DNA from: Planctomycetota bacterium
Lineage (GTDB): Bacteria; Planctomycetota; Planctomycetia; Pirellulales; Pirellulaceae
Length of the DNA stretch: 59,862 nucleotides
Direction: 5' to 3'
NCBI GenBank assembly: GCA_963204965.1
Contig: CAUJKA010000325.1
Location: 1 to 59,862 of the forward strand
The translations under genes were made by a program, and so were the position numbers. Below the pieces are notes generated by a model that was not told the DNA's origin, searched no databases, and saw nothing but the letters and a program-made list of their open reading frames with translations. This document shows, piece by piece, positions 26,819 to 35,990 of this stretch. Position 1 is the first letter of the stretch; each line of letters opens with the position of its first letter.

Positions 26819-26903
26819 AGCCCGGAGGGCGACACATCTTAGCCGGTGGTGTCAACCACCGGAACAGAGGTTGGCAAGAGGTTTAGCCCGGAGGGCGACA
26901 CAT
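26819..26903 (+). repeat. REP pair upstream of lysS
   Basis: Module 1 at 26819-26837 (AGCCCGGAGGGCGACACAT), module 2 hairpin at about 26842-26862, then a second module 1 at 26885-26903. It occupies the divergent dat/lysS spacer (26769-27136), which has no gene. Confidence 0.85.
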
Positions 26904-26951
26904 CGTTTGACTTGGCGGCCAGCTGCAGAACTGCCAAACCCGGTCAATACC

Positions 26952-26982
26952 GGTCAAACCCGGCAGGAATTTGACCTACCCG
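26952..26982 (-). repeat. 31-nt repeat, exact inverted copy of 23107-23137
   Basis: Identical to 23107-23137 in the opposite direction, 3.8 kb away. The pair encloses the REP cluster at 23149, manA, tatC, dat and the REP pair at 26819. A partial third copy follows at 27005-27021. Confidence 0.8.
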
Positions 26983-27136
26983 AACGCGGAAACCTTCGAC
27001 CCGCCCGAATTTGACCTACCCAAACTCTGGCCTCGTCGGCCTGAACCGCCTGGGGTAAGATTTGTCCTTTTCCTGACGGGCTCAACCCTGGTTCGGCCCG
27101 CGGCATCCGTCGATATTCCAAACGTGCAACCAAACT

Positions 27137-28729
27137 ATGTCAGAACATCATGAGTCTCGGCTGGCCAAGCTGAGCAAAATCGAAGCCGCCGGAGTCGATC
27201 CGTGGGGCTACTATTTTCCCAACCGCATCTGGAATAGCGATGCCCGCAAAATAGCTGGCGAAATCAAATATCAGCTCCAGGATGGTACGCAGCTCGAACT
27301 GCCTGACGTCGATACTTTGGACGCTGAAGGCAAGCGAATCGTCGACTACAAAGCTTGGAAACAACAAGCAGGCGAAGGCGAAGAGATTGGACCACAAGTT
27401 CGCGTCGCTGGCCGAATCATCCTGTTGCGTGGAGCAGGCAAGCTCAAGTTCATCACGCTTCGAGATTGGACTGGCGACATTCAGATCCTCATCGGCAAGG
27501 GACAAGTTGGCGACGAAGCCTTTGACATGACTGCCAACTACGACCTGGGTGACTGGATTGGCGTCGAGGGGCGATTGGGCCGAACGAACACAGGCGAGCT
27601 GACCGTGTTCGCCGCCGATCTGCACTTTATGTGTAAGACTTTGGAACAGCCACCTGAAAAATATGCTGGCTTGACCGACCCCGAGCAAAAGCAGCGACAA
27701 CGCTACCTTGATTTGACCTACAACGAAGGAGCGATGCAAACGTTCCTCAATCGAACCAAGATCATCCACTCGATTCGAGCGACGCTGGCCGGTCGAGGCT
27801 ATATCGAAATCGAAGGCCCAACGCTTCACACGATCGCTGGCGGTGCTGCAGCGCGTCCCTTCCTCACTCACCACAACACGCTCAATATGCCGCTGGTGCT
27901 GCGCATCGCTTTGGAACTACACCTCAAGCGATTGTTGGTCGGCGGGATGGAACGCGTTTACGAAATGGGCCGCGTGTATCGCAACGAAGGTATCAGCCCA
28001 CGACACAATCCTGAATTCACCATGATGGAATGCTACGAAGCGTTCGCCAATTATGAAGTCATGATGGATTTGACTCAGCAAATCATCCTCGACGCTCTAA
28101 AGGCAACCGGCCAAGGCTACGTCATCGAATGGGCTGGCAAGACGATTGACTTCACGCCTCCATTTGCAAGAAGAACCTATGACGACCTCTTCCGCGAAGC
28201 AACTGGAGTCGATCCCGCAGACCCAAGCGACATCGCTCAATACGCTCGCAAGATCGGCTTGGACACAACTGGCAAACACCCCGATGTGATCAAGAGCGAA
28301 GTCTTCGAAGAGAAGGTTGAGGACAGCTTGGTTGGTCCCATCTTCGTGATCGATTACCCAGCCAGCATCTGTCCATTGACCAAACGCAAGACCTCTAATC
28401 CCGCCGTGGCTGAACGCTTCGAGATGTTCATTCACGGTATGGAGCTTGCCAACGCGTACACAGAGCTTAACGATCCGTTGTTGCAAGAAGAGCTGTTCAG
28501 CAAGCAACTTGAAGGTCAAGCCGCGGAAGATTCTATGGCCAACATGGACCACGACTTTGTGCTGGCACTCCGCAATGGAATGCCGCCTGCCGGTGGACTC
28601 GGGATTGGTATCGATCGACTGGTAATGCTCTTGACCAATTCTCGCAGCATTCGCGATGTGGTTTTGTTCCCGCTCTTGCGACACCAATCCAGCACACCAA
28701 GCGGTGAACAAGGACAATCCGAAACATGA
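27137..28729 (+). CDS. lysS: Lysyl-tRNA synthetase, class II
   Basis: Charges tRNA-Lys. The protein is 530 residues, close to the family's ~500. An N-terminal OB-fold tRNA-binding domain ([19 protein letters not shown]) is followed by the class II catalytic domain. Motif 2 is [20 protein letters not shown] and motif 3 is [14 protein letters not shown]. Segments [14 protein letters not shown] and [12 protein letters not shown] are family-typical. The first gene of a lysS-purE-purK unit: its TGA overlaps the purE ATG by 4 nt. The upstream spacer carries REPs, the 31-nt repeat and heptamers, so the promoter should lie between about 27020 and 27137; none is obvious. Confidence 0.97.
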   Translation: MSEHHESRLAKLSKIEAAGVDPWGYYFPNRIWNSDARKIAGEIKYQLQDGTQLELPDVDTLDAEGKRIVDYKAWKQQAGEGEEIGPQVRVAGRIILLRGAGKLKFITLRDWTGDIQILIGKGQVGDEAFDMTANYDLGDWIGVEGRLGRTNTGELTVFAADLHFMCKTLEQPPEKYAGLTDPEQKQRQRYLDLTYNEGAMQTFLNRTKIIHSIRATLAGRGYIEIEGPTLHTIAGGAAARPFLTHHNTLNMPLVLRIALELHLKRLLVGGMERVYEMGRVYRNEGISPRHNPEFTMMECYEAFANYEVMMDLTQQIILDALKATGQGYVIEWAGKTIDFTPPFARRTYDDLFREATGVDPADPSDIAQYARKIGLDTTGKHPDVIKSEVFEEKVEDSLVGPIFVIDYPASICPLTKRKTSNPAVAERFEMFIHGMELANAYTELNDPLLQEELFSKQLEGQAAEDSMANMDHDFVLALRNGMPPAGGLGIGIDRLVMLLTNSRSIRDVVLFPLLRHQSSTPSGEQGQSET

Positions 28730-29226
28730 TCGAAGCTTCGCCCAAACCGCTGGTCGGTATCATCATGGGAAGTCGCTCGGACTGGGAGACGATGAAGGCC
28801 GCGGCCGAAATCCTCACTCAGTTCGACATCGCCCATGAATGTCGTGTCGTATCGGCGCATCGAACGCCTGCATGGATGTTTGAGTACGCTGGCGAAGCTG
28901 AATCGCGCGGGCTAAAGATCATCATTGCCGGAGCTGGCGGTGCGGCTCACCTACCAGGAATGGTCGCATCGTGCACGATACTTCCCGTGCTAGGCGTTCC
29001 GGTCCAAAGCAAAGCACTGCAAGGCTTGGACTCGCTATTGTCGATTGTTCAAATGCCTGGAGGCATCCCCGTTGGGACATTGGCGATCGGCGCTGCGGGT
29101 GCAAAAAACGCAGGGCTGCTAGCAGCCAGAATTCTCGCGACTGAGGATTCCTCACTTCGCGAAAAACTGCGATCCTGGATGCAACAACAGACTCAATCGG
29201 TGCTCGACGACAATACTTTGGAGTAG
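28726..29226 (+). CDS. purE: N5-carboxyaminoimidazole ribonucleotide mutase
   Basis: Converts N5-CAIR, the product of PurK, to CAIR in purine synthesis. At 166 residues it is a normal class I PurE. Signatures are [13 protein letters not shown] (nucleotide/phosphate binding), [10 protein letters not shown] with the catalytic His, and [11 protein letters not shown]. Its ATG overlaps the lysS stop in an ATGA, which favours translational coupling. purK follows 5 nt later. Confidence 0.97.
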   Translation: MIEASPKPLVGIIMGSRSDWETMKAAAEILTQFDIAHECRVVSAHRTPAWMFEYAGEAESRGLKIIIAGAGGAAHLPGMVASCTILPVLGVPVQSKALQGLDSLLSIVQMPGGIPVGTLAIGAAGAKNAGLLAARILATEDSSLREKLRSWMQQQTQSVLDDNTLE

Positions 29227-29231
29227 CTCAC

Positions 29232-30389
29232 TTGGCTCAATCGCAAATTCTGCCAGGCAGTTGGCTGGGTGTTCTCGGTGGTGGTCAGCTTGGTCGCATG
29301 TTTGCAATGGCCGCTCATCGCTTGGGCTATCATGTTGCCGTGTATGAACCCGAGCTAGAAAGTCCGGCGGCTCAATCGGCCGATCAACACTTTTGCACTG
29401 CCAGTTCAACGAAGAGCCCACATGAGCTGGTTACTGAAATGGCACAGCTCTGCGATTCTGTGACTCTTGAGTTCGAGAACATCGACGGCGATCTGCTGCG
29501 CACCGCGGCTAAGTATTCTCATACACGTCCGGGAGTCGAATTTCTCGAGATCTGCCAAGATCGCAAACGCGAAAAAGAGTCCGTAGCTCGTATCGGTTGT
29601 CCAACGACTCCATTTCGCGCGATAACTTGCGAAGCTGAAGCCAAGCAAGCAGCCGACGAACTGGGCTGGCCCGTCGTACTCAAGACAGCTCGCAGCGGCT
29701 ACGATGGCAAGGGGCAACGCATCGTGCGCTCGTTGGATGGATTGGCCGCCGCTTGGAAAGACCTGAACACGAATCATGCGGTCGCCGAGCAATGGATCGA
29801 TTTTGTAGCGGAAGTCTCGATGATCGCCGCTCGCAATGCGGCCGGTGACTTTGTCTGTTATCCACTGTTTGAAAACCGACACGCCAATCATATCCTCGAT
29901 GTGACTGTCTGCCCTGCAAGTCCTGAGCTCGCCAAACTACAGGCGCAAGCCGAGTCTATTTGCCGCGCCGTTGCCGAAACCTACAGTGTTGAAGGCCTGT
30001 TTTGCGTCGAGTTCTTTGTGACTCGCGATGGCAAGCTGATGGTCAACGAGATGGCACCTCGGCCGCACAACTCTGGGCACTTAACCATCGAAGCATTCGA
30101 TATCAGTCAGTTTGAGATGCAAGTCCGAGCCATCTGCAACTTGCCATTGCGTCAACCAGTTCAGACGTGTCCAGCAGCGATGGTGAATTTACTCGGCGAT
30201 GCGTGGGACCGCGGCACTCCAGATTGGTCCAGCGCACTCAATCAACCTCACACCTATCTTCACCTCTACGGAAAATCCGAACCGCGTGCTGGAAGAAAGA
30301 TGGGACACGTTACCGTGCTTTCTGCATCCGACAGCGCCGCGGAACTAGCCGTGCAAGTTCGCGAGCAGATCTCGCGATTGAAAGCGTAG
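29232..30389 (+). CDS. purK: N5-carboxyaminoimidazole ribonucleotide synthase
   Basis: ATP-grasp enzyme making N5-CAIR from AIR, bicarbonate and ATP. The protein is 385 residues. The N-terminus WLGVLGGGQLGRMFAMAA is the PurK signature. ATP-grasp features include WPVVLKTARSGYDGKGQ, EFFVTRDGKLMVNEMAPRP and HNSGHLTIEA. The start is TTG at 29232 with GGAG about 9 nt upstream. Last gene of the lysS-purE-purK operon; the REP cluster at 30473-30761 begins about 80 bp after its stop. Confidence 0.96.
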   Translation: MAQSQILPGSWLGVLGGGQLGRMFAMAAHRLGYHVAVYEPELESPAAQSADQHFCTASSTKSPHELVTEMAQLCDSVTLEFENIDGDLLRTAAKYSHTRPGVEFLEICQDRKREKESVARIGCPTTPFRAITCEAEAKQAADELGWPVVLKTARSGYDGKGQRIVRSLDGLAAAWKDLNTNHAVAEQWIDFVAEVSMIAARNAAGDFVCYPLFENRHANHILDVTVCPASPELAKLQAQAESICRAVAETYSVEGLFCVEFFVTRDGKLMVNEMAPRPHNSGHLTIEAFDISQFEMQVRAICNLPLRQPVQTCPAAMVNLLGDAWDRGTPDWSSALNQPHTYLHLYGKSEPRAGRKMGHVTVLSASDSAAELAVQVREQISRLKA

Positions 30390-30472
30390 ATTATTCTGAA
30401 ATTTTCGCCCGTTGATTAGTTCGTCGCTAACGGCGTTTAACGATTTATAGCCTAAGTGCTATTTTGGTTTTC

Positions 30473-30761
30473 AGCCCGGAGGGCGATACATCCTTGCCGG
30501 TGGTGTCAACCACCGGCAAAGCGGCGAGGTAGTCTAGCCCGGAGGGCGACACATGAAAGGCTCTCTTGATTGACTCAGCGCCAACAATCAGGAATTGGTA
30601 ATCAGAGTTTGGTAAGAGCTTCAAAGACAATCCTCTGGCATCAACTCCAAATCACACTCTCAAGCCTGCCCAACAAGTGTATCGCCCTCCGGGCTTGATC
30701 TCCTAGCGGGCTAATTTTCCGGTGGTTGACACCACCGGCAAAGATGTATCGCCCTCCGGGC
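30473..30761. repeat. REP cluster of four module-1 units in two facing pairs
   Basis: Plus-orientation units at 30473-30491 and 30536-30554 with a module 2 hairpin between them, then minus-orientation units near 30679-30697 and 30743-30761 with the reverse module 2 between. The two pairs face each other over ~125 bp. With flanks this fills the 458-bp spacer between purK and the beta-helix protein; no gene is visible in it. Confidence 0.85.
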
Positions 30762-30847
30762 TGAGGGGGCACGAGCAAACGAGTAGCCGTTGATGTTACA
30801 CTTTAGGCCTGATGCGATGGGCCGAAGACAATCCGGGAGAATTGACA

Positions 30848-32308
30848 ATGCATAGACTTACAACTCGCACAACGACAATTGCAACGACAGTTGCCCTGCT
30901 GCTGATGGCTCAAACCCTGGCTTGGGCGCAAGAGGTTCGGGCGGAAAAAGGTCAGGTTCAAGAGGGCCTGGTGGGTGATGGAGTTGCCGATGACACAGCG
31001 GCACTGCAAAAGGCAATTGATGAAGGACGAGGTGCATTAGTCTTGCCGGCAGGCAGATATCGCATCACCAAGCCACTCGAAGTGGATCTCTCCAAAACTG
31101 GGTACTTCTCGCTAAGAGGAGATAACGTTGCGCAGATCGTGATGGCAGCCGCTGGTCCAGCACTTCGCATTCGCGGCACCCATGCTGGAACCGCCGATCC
31201 CAAGACGGTGAAAGCCGAAGTGTGGCAGCAACAACGCGCGCCGCGCATCGATGGAATTGAAATCGTTGGCGAACATGCCGAGGCTTGCGGGATCGAAGCC
31301 ACTGGAACAATGCAACTGACTATCTCCAACTTGATCGTTCGAAAATCTAAACATGCCATCCGACTTGTAGAACGAAACCGAAACGTCTTAGTCTCAGATT
31401 GTCATCTTTACGAAAACACCGGCGTCGGAGTGTTGCTTGATGAAGTTGATTTGCATCAAATCAATATCGCCAACAGTCACATCAGCTACAACTGCCAAGG
31501 CGGAGTTGTCAGTCGCGGCGGCAACGTAAGAAACCTGCACATCACCGGATGCGACATCGAAGCCAACATGTGCCCTGAGCATCCTGCTACTGCCAACGTC
31601 TTGATTGACTGCACGACCAGCGTGTATGGTACCGCCGAAGTTGCCATCACTGGCTGCACCATTCAGCACAGCAACGTTGAAGGAGCGGCCAATATTCGAA
31701 TTCTTGGTCATGGTCAGACTAAGCAGGCAGAGGCCAAGCAGACAGCGCCTAAGCCAACGGAGCTGAAGCAGACAGTGCCGAACTCAGGCCATCGCTGGGG
31801 CAACGTGACTATCTCCGGAAATGTATTCAGCGACGTTGAAACCAACGTACATCTTAAGGGGTGTCGCGGTGTGACTCTACAGGGCAACACCTTTTGGATG
31901 GGCTATCAGCACAATCTACTGGTCGAAGACTGCTCAAACATTGTCTGCACGGGAAATAACATGGATCGAAATCCAGGCTATGACTACGGGACAGCCCCTA
32001 GCACCGTGAATGCTGTCGTGTTTCGAAACTCGCAGGACTGCACGATTCAAGGCTTGCATCTGACTCAGGTCAATCATCCGCCAGCGGTGCTTGTCAGCGA
32101 TTGCCGCCGCATGAACATTGCGAATTGCACGATCTTGGATTGCTCAGGGATTGGCCTACTGCTGCGAAATGTCAGCGATAGTTTAGTGACGGGCTGTTTG
32201 ATTCAGGATAGCTCCACATCGCGAGCCCAAGCACCCTCGTTTCAAATGGAAGGCGGAACCGGCACGTTAGTCTCAGCATGTCGTTTTGCGCAAGGCGAGA
32301 AGAGATGA
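30848..32308 (+). CDS. Secreted right-handed beta-helix protein (pectate-lyase-3-like)
   Basis: 486 residues from the ATG at 30848, which follows GGGAGAATT at proper spacing; an upstream in-frame ATG at 30812 lacks this. A signal peptide (hydrophobic ATTVALLLMAQTLAWA) is followed by GDGVADDTAALQKAID, the start signature of the pectate-lyase-superfamily beta-helix. The remainder is a ladder of right-handed-helix rungs (ITGCDIEANM, VTISGNVFSDVETNVHLKGC, NCTILDCSGIGLLLRN). A short insertion rich in Lys, Gln, Thr and Pro (about residues 290-314) interrupts the ladder. Such proteins bind or cleave polysaccharides; catalytic residues cannot be named here. Monocistronic. Confidence 0.85.
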   Translation: MHRLTTRTTTIATTVALLLMAQTLAWAQEVRAEKGQVQEGLVGDGVADDTAALQKAIDEGRGALVLPAGRYRITKPLEVDLSKTGYFSLRGDNVAQIVMAAAGPALRIRGTHAGTADPKTVKAEVWQQQRAPRIDGIEIVGEHAEACGIEATGTMQLTISNLIVRKSKHAIRLVERNRNVLVSDCHLYENTGVGVLLDEVDLHQINIANSHISYNCQGGVVSRGGNVRNLHITGCDIEANMCPEHPATANVLIDCTTSVYGTAEVAITGCTIQHSNVEGAANIRILGHGQTKQAEAKQTAPKPTELKQTVPNSGHRWGNVTISGNVFSDVETNVHLKGCRGVTLQGNTFWMGYQHNLLVEDCSNIVCTGNNMDRNPGYDYGTAPSTVNAVVFRNSQDCTIQGLHLTQVNHPPAVLVSDCRRMNIANCTILDCSGIGLLLRNVSDSLVTGCLIQDSSTSRAQAPSFQMEGGTGTLVSACRFAQGEKR

Positions 32309-32344
32309 AAATCCTAATGCGGATTACGCGAGCAATCTAGCGTT

Positions 32345-32500
32345 GGGTGGCACGCTCAGAAGTTGTTATCCGAAGCGCAGCGAGGCAACAACTGACGGGC
32401 GTGGTGGTTTACTGTGGGTCCAGCGGCGCAGTCAGGCCTGCCCTAGCAGGCGCGGTCACCACTGACCACGCCCTTCGAAGACTCAGGGACGTGCCACCCA
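32345..32500. repeat. 156-bp nested inverted-repeat element (GGGTGGCACG ends)
   Basis: The ends GGGTGGCACG (32345) and CGTGCCACCC (32491-32500) are exact inverted repeats, and inside them GGGCGTGGT and ACCACGCCC form a second inverted pair. The outline resembles a small MITE. It sits between the convergent beta-helix and FHA genes. An open frame across it has no protein character. Confidence 0.65.
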
Positions 32501-32529
32501 AAAAAGTGTTGTTCAACTGCGATTGTCTA

Positions 32530-33216
32530 CTAACGCCCGCCGCTGAAGAACTTTCTTAGCGTTTCTGAAGCAGCATCTTTCGAAGATGTGCTGCCAGGCT
32601 TTTGTGGAACGGGAGGCAACTTGCCAGGCTTCTGCTTACCAGTTGGAGTTGCAGGAGCAGGTGCGGCAGCAGGCTTGGATTCAGCCTTCGTATCCGACTC
32701 GCCCTTCACTTCCATCACAGTATCAGTGGCATCTGAGCTACCGAACTGGAACTGTCGAGTATCCGGTTCATCGGCTCTTCGCTCGAATTGATCGGCCTCT
32801 TCAAGCCATGCACTAACATCGAACTCTTCGTAACGACTGTCACCAGCCGACGAGGCAGTTCTTTCAGCAGCTTCTTTAACGCTCTTGATTTCATCTTTCT
32901 TGACGTTGGCGATTCCCGCCTCAATCACTGCGATGAACTCAAGCTTGCCAATCTTGATGCGGTCGCCGTCTTTAAGGATCTTAGCCTTAGCTGGATCCAG
33001 CGGCTTGTCATTGACGCTTGTTCCATTGCGACTCTTCAAGTCGACCAGCAGGATTTTGCCATCCTTATGAAGGATTGCACAATGCCGCCGGCTAATTGAG
33101 TCGCTTTTGGGACGCAAATGGCAGTCGTCGGACCGACCAATAAGAAACTTATCGTGGTTAACCGCGATCAGCTTTCCAGCGTGATTGCCGGAAAGAACCT
33201 TCAATTGCATCTGCAT
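32530..33216 (-). CDS. FHA-domain protein with disordered C-terminal tail
   Basis: A 228-residue cytoplasmic protein. A forkhead-associated domain spans about residues 5-96: FLIGRSDDCHLRP, SDSISRRHCAIL and VDLKSRNGTSVND hold the phosphothreonine-binding Arg, Ser and Asn. After a charged stretch (EEFDVSAWLEEADQFERRAD) the tail is Ala/Pro/Lys-rich and probably disordered, ending ETLRKFFSGGR. FHA domains read Thr-phosphorylated partners, so it probably acts in Ser/Thr-kinase signalling. No kinase is adjacent; a PP2C phosphatase is at 22256. The start ATG at 33216 is followed by another two codons later. Confidence 0.93.
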   Translation of the reverse strand: MQMQLKVLSGNHAGKLIAVNHDKFLIGRSDDCHLRPKSDSISRRHCAILHKDGKILLVDLKSRNGTSVNDKPLDPAKAKILKDGDRIKIGKLEFIAVIEAGIANVKKDEIKSVKEAAERTASSAGDSRYEEFDVSAWLEEADQFERRADEPDTRQFQFGSSDATDTVMEVKGESDTKAESKPAAAPAPATPTGKQKPGKLPPVPQKPGSTSSKDAASETLRKFFSGGR

Positions 33217-33407
33217 GCTACCCTCACGAAAGCAAATGCCTATCGAACTAGAGCTCCGTCAATAGAGCCCCTCAGTTATATCATTCACAGGCTCGGAAAA
33301 AATCCCCATTTTAACGAAAATTTCACAAGTCAGTATAATTCGGCAAGCCACCAAGAAAGAAGAATTAAGGGTATGTGGTGGAATAGTTTGCCGAGAAATC
33401 GCAATGA

Positions 33408-34184
33408 CTAGATTCTAGCAGTCCACAGCTTACTTTCAAATTTCAGCTGCGTCTCTTCAGGTATCGGCACAATGGGATCGGAACAATCATAGCATTGAAA
33501 CTGGATTCCAAAATCGGCCCTTAAGCCGTCGACAACCTGTAGGGAAAACCCCGCCAACAGCCCCTCTGGTTGGAACCCCAACTCTGAAAGTCCCAGCAGT
33601 GAAGTCGCCAAAGGGCTGGTTCGAAGCAATAAACTGCCGTGCTGAAGTAGCGCATGACCGTGTCGACGCTGAGCGCTTCCCATGACTTTGAAGCCATCAA
33701 CTATCACGTCGCCAGCATGCCTCCGTTCGAAGCACAAGAAGCTGCATCCCCCAGCATTACACACTGCGGACGACTGTTGAATCCCAGGCAGCGGCTGGTT
33801 CGACCAGAGCTCGGCAGCCACCTGATGTTGCCCTAACCAACCGATGACTGCACCGTGAACACAGTCGTACAGTCTTGGTGAAGCTCCGTGGGCAATCGCA
33901 CCAGCCTCAGTCGCAGGAAGAGTAATGGAGTAGGTCCAATCGTAGTGATGCACGATTGCACCGCCACCCGTTGCACGCCTTACAACACTCAGATCTTCCG
34001 CGGGGTTGAAGCTCTGAAACTCTTCAAATTTTTGAAAGTAACCCAGCGAGACAGTTGGCTTATCCCAACTGTAGATACGCAGTCTGGCGATACCATCTTC
34101 TGCCGTTTGCAACAGCATGGCTTGATCGATCGACATATTGTCTATGCCGCTGCGAGCCGAGTCGATCTGGTAGATGCCTTCCAC
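33408..34184 (-). CDS. Lipoate/octanoate protein transferase (LplA/LipM-like)
   Basis: A 258-residue member of the biotin/lipoate A/B protein ligase family, which attaches lipoyl or octanoyl groups to lipoyl domains. The signature VVRRATGGGAIVHHYDWTYS is clear, and FKVMGSAQRRHGHALLQHGS contains the conserved Lys and the LQHG motif. Whether it uses ATP and lipoate (LplA) or octanoyl-ACP (LipM) cannot be decided by eye. Third gene of gcvT-gcvH-ligase: it starts 14 nt after gcvH, which makes GcvH its likely target. Confidence 0.9.
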   Translation of the reverse strand: MEGIYQIDSARSGIDNMSIDQAMLLQTAEDGIARLRIYSWDKPTVSLGYFQKFEEFQSFNPAEDLSVVRRATGGGAIVHHYDWTYSITLPATEAGAIAHGASPRLYDCVHGAVIGWLGQHQVAAELWSNQPLPGIQQSSAVCNAGGCSFLCFERRHAGDVIVDGFKVMGSAQRRHGHALLQHGSLLLRTSPLATSLLGLSELGFQPEGLLAGFSLQVVDGLRADFGIQFQCYDCSDPIVPIPEETQLKFESKLWTARI

Positions 34185-34198
34185 AATTTGTCGTTCGC

Positions 34199-34588
34199 TC
34201 AGCTAGCGCACTGCTTTTGATAGGCGGCGTAGTCCAGCAAGTTATCGATGGTTGCTCCGGCAGCCATTTCAACCTTGATCAACCAACCATTGTCGTAAGG
34301 ATCGCTGGCCAATCCTTCCAACTGATCAGCCAACTCACTGTGTACTGCAACGACTTTACCGGTCACAGGGCTGTACAGTGGGCTTACGGCCTTTACCGAT
34401 TCTACTTCGCCGAACTGCTGGCCTTGAACAACTTGAGCTCCAATCTTGGGAAGCTCCATGTAGACCAAGTCCGTCAACTGCTGAATGGCAAAGTCAGTAA
34501 TTCCGACAACGGCAACTTGCTGTCCGTTTTCACTGGTCAAACCAACCCATTCATGGGATTCGTTGTACTTGAGATTTTCCGGATTCAT
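34199..34588 (-). CDS. gcvH: Glycine cleavage system H protein
   Basis: A 129-residue lipoyl carrier that shuttles the aminomethyl group between the P, T and L proteins. The lipoylated lysine is in FGEVESVKAVSPLYSP; the N-terminal YNESHEWV and the ending DPYDNGWLIKVE are typical. It follows gcvT by 51 nt and precedes the lipoate/octanoate transferase gene. Confidence 0.97.
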   Translation of the reverse strand: MNPENLKYNESHEWVGLTSENGQQVAVVGITDFAIQQLTDLVYMELPKIGAQVVQGQQFGEVESVKAVSPLYSPVTGKVVAVHSELADQLEGLASDPYDNGWLIKVEMAAGATIDNLLDYAAYQKQCAS

Positions 34589-34639
34589 TCAAAACTCCCA
34601 TGGATCAAAGTGGAGGACTATTACGCTGCGGTCAAACAG

Positions 34640-35791
34640 CTATTGTGCGTTTGCTTTGTAGAACGGCAAGGCGACTATCTCTGCATCAGCCTTGGAGCCG
34701 CGAATATCAACGACGACGGCCGTACCGACCTTGGCCATCTCGGCCGAAATGTAAGCCATGGCGATCGGCGTTTGCAGAGTTGGCGAAAATGTTCCGCTGG
34801 TGACTTGGCCAATCTCGCGATTGTCTGTGTCTAAAACTGTCGCACCTTCGCGAGCCGCGCGGCGACCAGTTAGCTTGAGACCGACGCGTTGAACCAGCGG
34901 CTTTTGTTGCGACTTCGCCAAAAGAGCTTCGTCTCCAATGAACGAACGATCCTTGAAGTTGACTGCGAAAGATAGTCCGGCAGTGATCGGATCGATTTGC
35001 TCGGAAAGCTCGTGACCATACAGCGGCATGCCAGCTTCCAGTCGCAGAGTATCTCTAGCCCCTAAGCCAACCGGTTCGATTCCAAACTCGCGACCTGCCA
35101 TGAGCAAGTTCTCCCAAACTCGAACAGCATCCTCTGCGCGAACGATAATCTCAAAGCCATCCTCGCCGGTGTAGCCAGTACGACTGACAATCGCGGGCTT
35201 ACCCATCTGCAGTGCGACCGTGGCTCGGTAATACTTCAATCGCGGCATGCGGCCCGGATTCTCGGGGAACAGTCGCTGGATAATCTCAACAGCCTTGGGC
35301 CCCTGCAGTGCGATCATCGCTGTGGACGCGGTCACATCGTGACAGGCAACATCGGGGTAGTCGGCCAAGTGAGGCTGCAACCACTTGGAAATTTTGGCGT
35401 GGTTACCCGCGTTGACGACGAGAAGATGGTACTGCTGGCCGCTTGGACTTTCCAAATAGGAGACCAGAACGTCGTCCAAAATACCGCCTTCAGCATTGCA
35501 CATCAGCGAGTATCGCACTTGGCCAACTTGCAAGTCGGTGACTCGGCGCGTCAACAAATGATCCAGCAGCAATCCACTTCGCGGGCCTTCCAGACGCAGG
35601 CGAGCCATATGAGAAATGTCGAACAATCCCGCCCCGGTTCTTGTCGCTAGGTGTTCGGGAACGATCGAGCTATACTGAATCGGCATTTGATACCCAGCAA
35701 ACTCGGCCAAACGAGCCCCCCTGGCGATGTGCCATTGAGTCAGAGGTGTTTGGCGAAAGCTGGATTCAGTAGTCTGAGAGGATTCCGTCAT
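34640..35791 (-). CDS. gcvT: Glycine cleavage system T protein (aminomethyltransferase)
   Basis: Transfers the methylene carbon of the H-protein intermediate to tetrahydrofolate, releasing ammonia. The protein is 383 residues. Typical segments are FAGYQMPIQY, GLFDISHMARL, RTGYTGEDGFEI, GLGARDTLRLEAGMPLYGHE and TSGTFSPTLQTPIAMAY. First gene of the gcvT-gcvH-ligase operon; gcvP is not in the window. The leader contains a hairpin at 35828-35866. I looked for a glycine riboswitch in the 200-bp leader and did not recognise one. Confidence 0.97.
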   Translation of the reverse strand: MTESSQTTESSFRQTPLTQWHIARGARLAEFAGYQMPIQYSSIVPEHLATRTGAGLFDISHMARLRLEGPRSGLLLDHLLTRRVTDLQVGQVRYSLMCNAEGGILDDVLVSYLESPSGQQYHLLVVNAGNHAKISKWLQPHLADYPDVACHDVTASTAMIALQGPKAVEIIQRLFPENPGRMPRLKYYRATVALQMGKPAIVSRTGYTGEDGFEIIVRAEDAVRVWENLLMAGREFGIEPVGLGARDTLRLEAGMPLYGHELSEQIDPITAGLSFAVNFKDRSFIGDEALLAKSQQKPLVQRVGLKLTGRRAAREGATVLDTDNREIGQVTSGTFSPTLQTPIAMAYISAEMAKVGTAVVVDIRGSKADAEIVALPFYKANAQ

Positions 35792-35827
35792 GTCGGATAC
35801 GTATTCCCAGTAGGATTTTCAAAGAAC

Positions 35828-35866
35828 TTGGCGGGAGGAAGCGTGACCGCACCCAGCTTCCGCCAA
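35828..35866 (-). promoter_or_regulatory. Hairpin in the gcvT leader
   Basis: The inverted repeat TTGGC/GCCAA plus GGAAGC/GCTTCC gives an 11-bp stem with a 4-nt bulge and a 13-nt loop, 37 nt upstream of the gcvT start codon. It could be a leader structure controlling gcvT; there is no U-run to make it a plain terminator. Function unknown. Confidence 0.45.
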
Positions 35867-35990
35867 CGTCCGTATTGTACCCAGCTTCTTAGTATCGTGT
35901 AGATTCCGGTGACTATCGTGTCTGAAATATCAGCCGGATGTGTACCAACATTACTAGCCCACAAATTTCAATTCTCATTCCAAGTCTGCC

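Noticed and set aside
32347..32559. 70-codon frame across the GGGTGGCACG element
   Set aside because: It lies mostly inside the inverted-repeat unit and has no ribosome site or recognised motif.
35792..35990. Glycine riboswitch upstream of gcvT
   Set aside because: I looked for the conserved core in the leader and did not find it; only an unrelated hairpin is visible.
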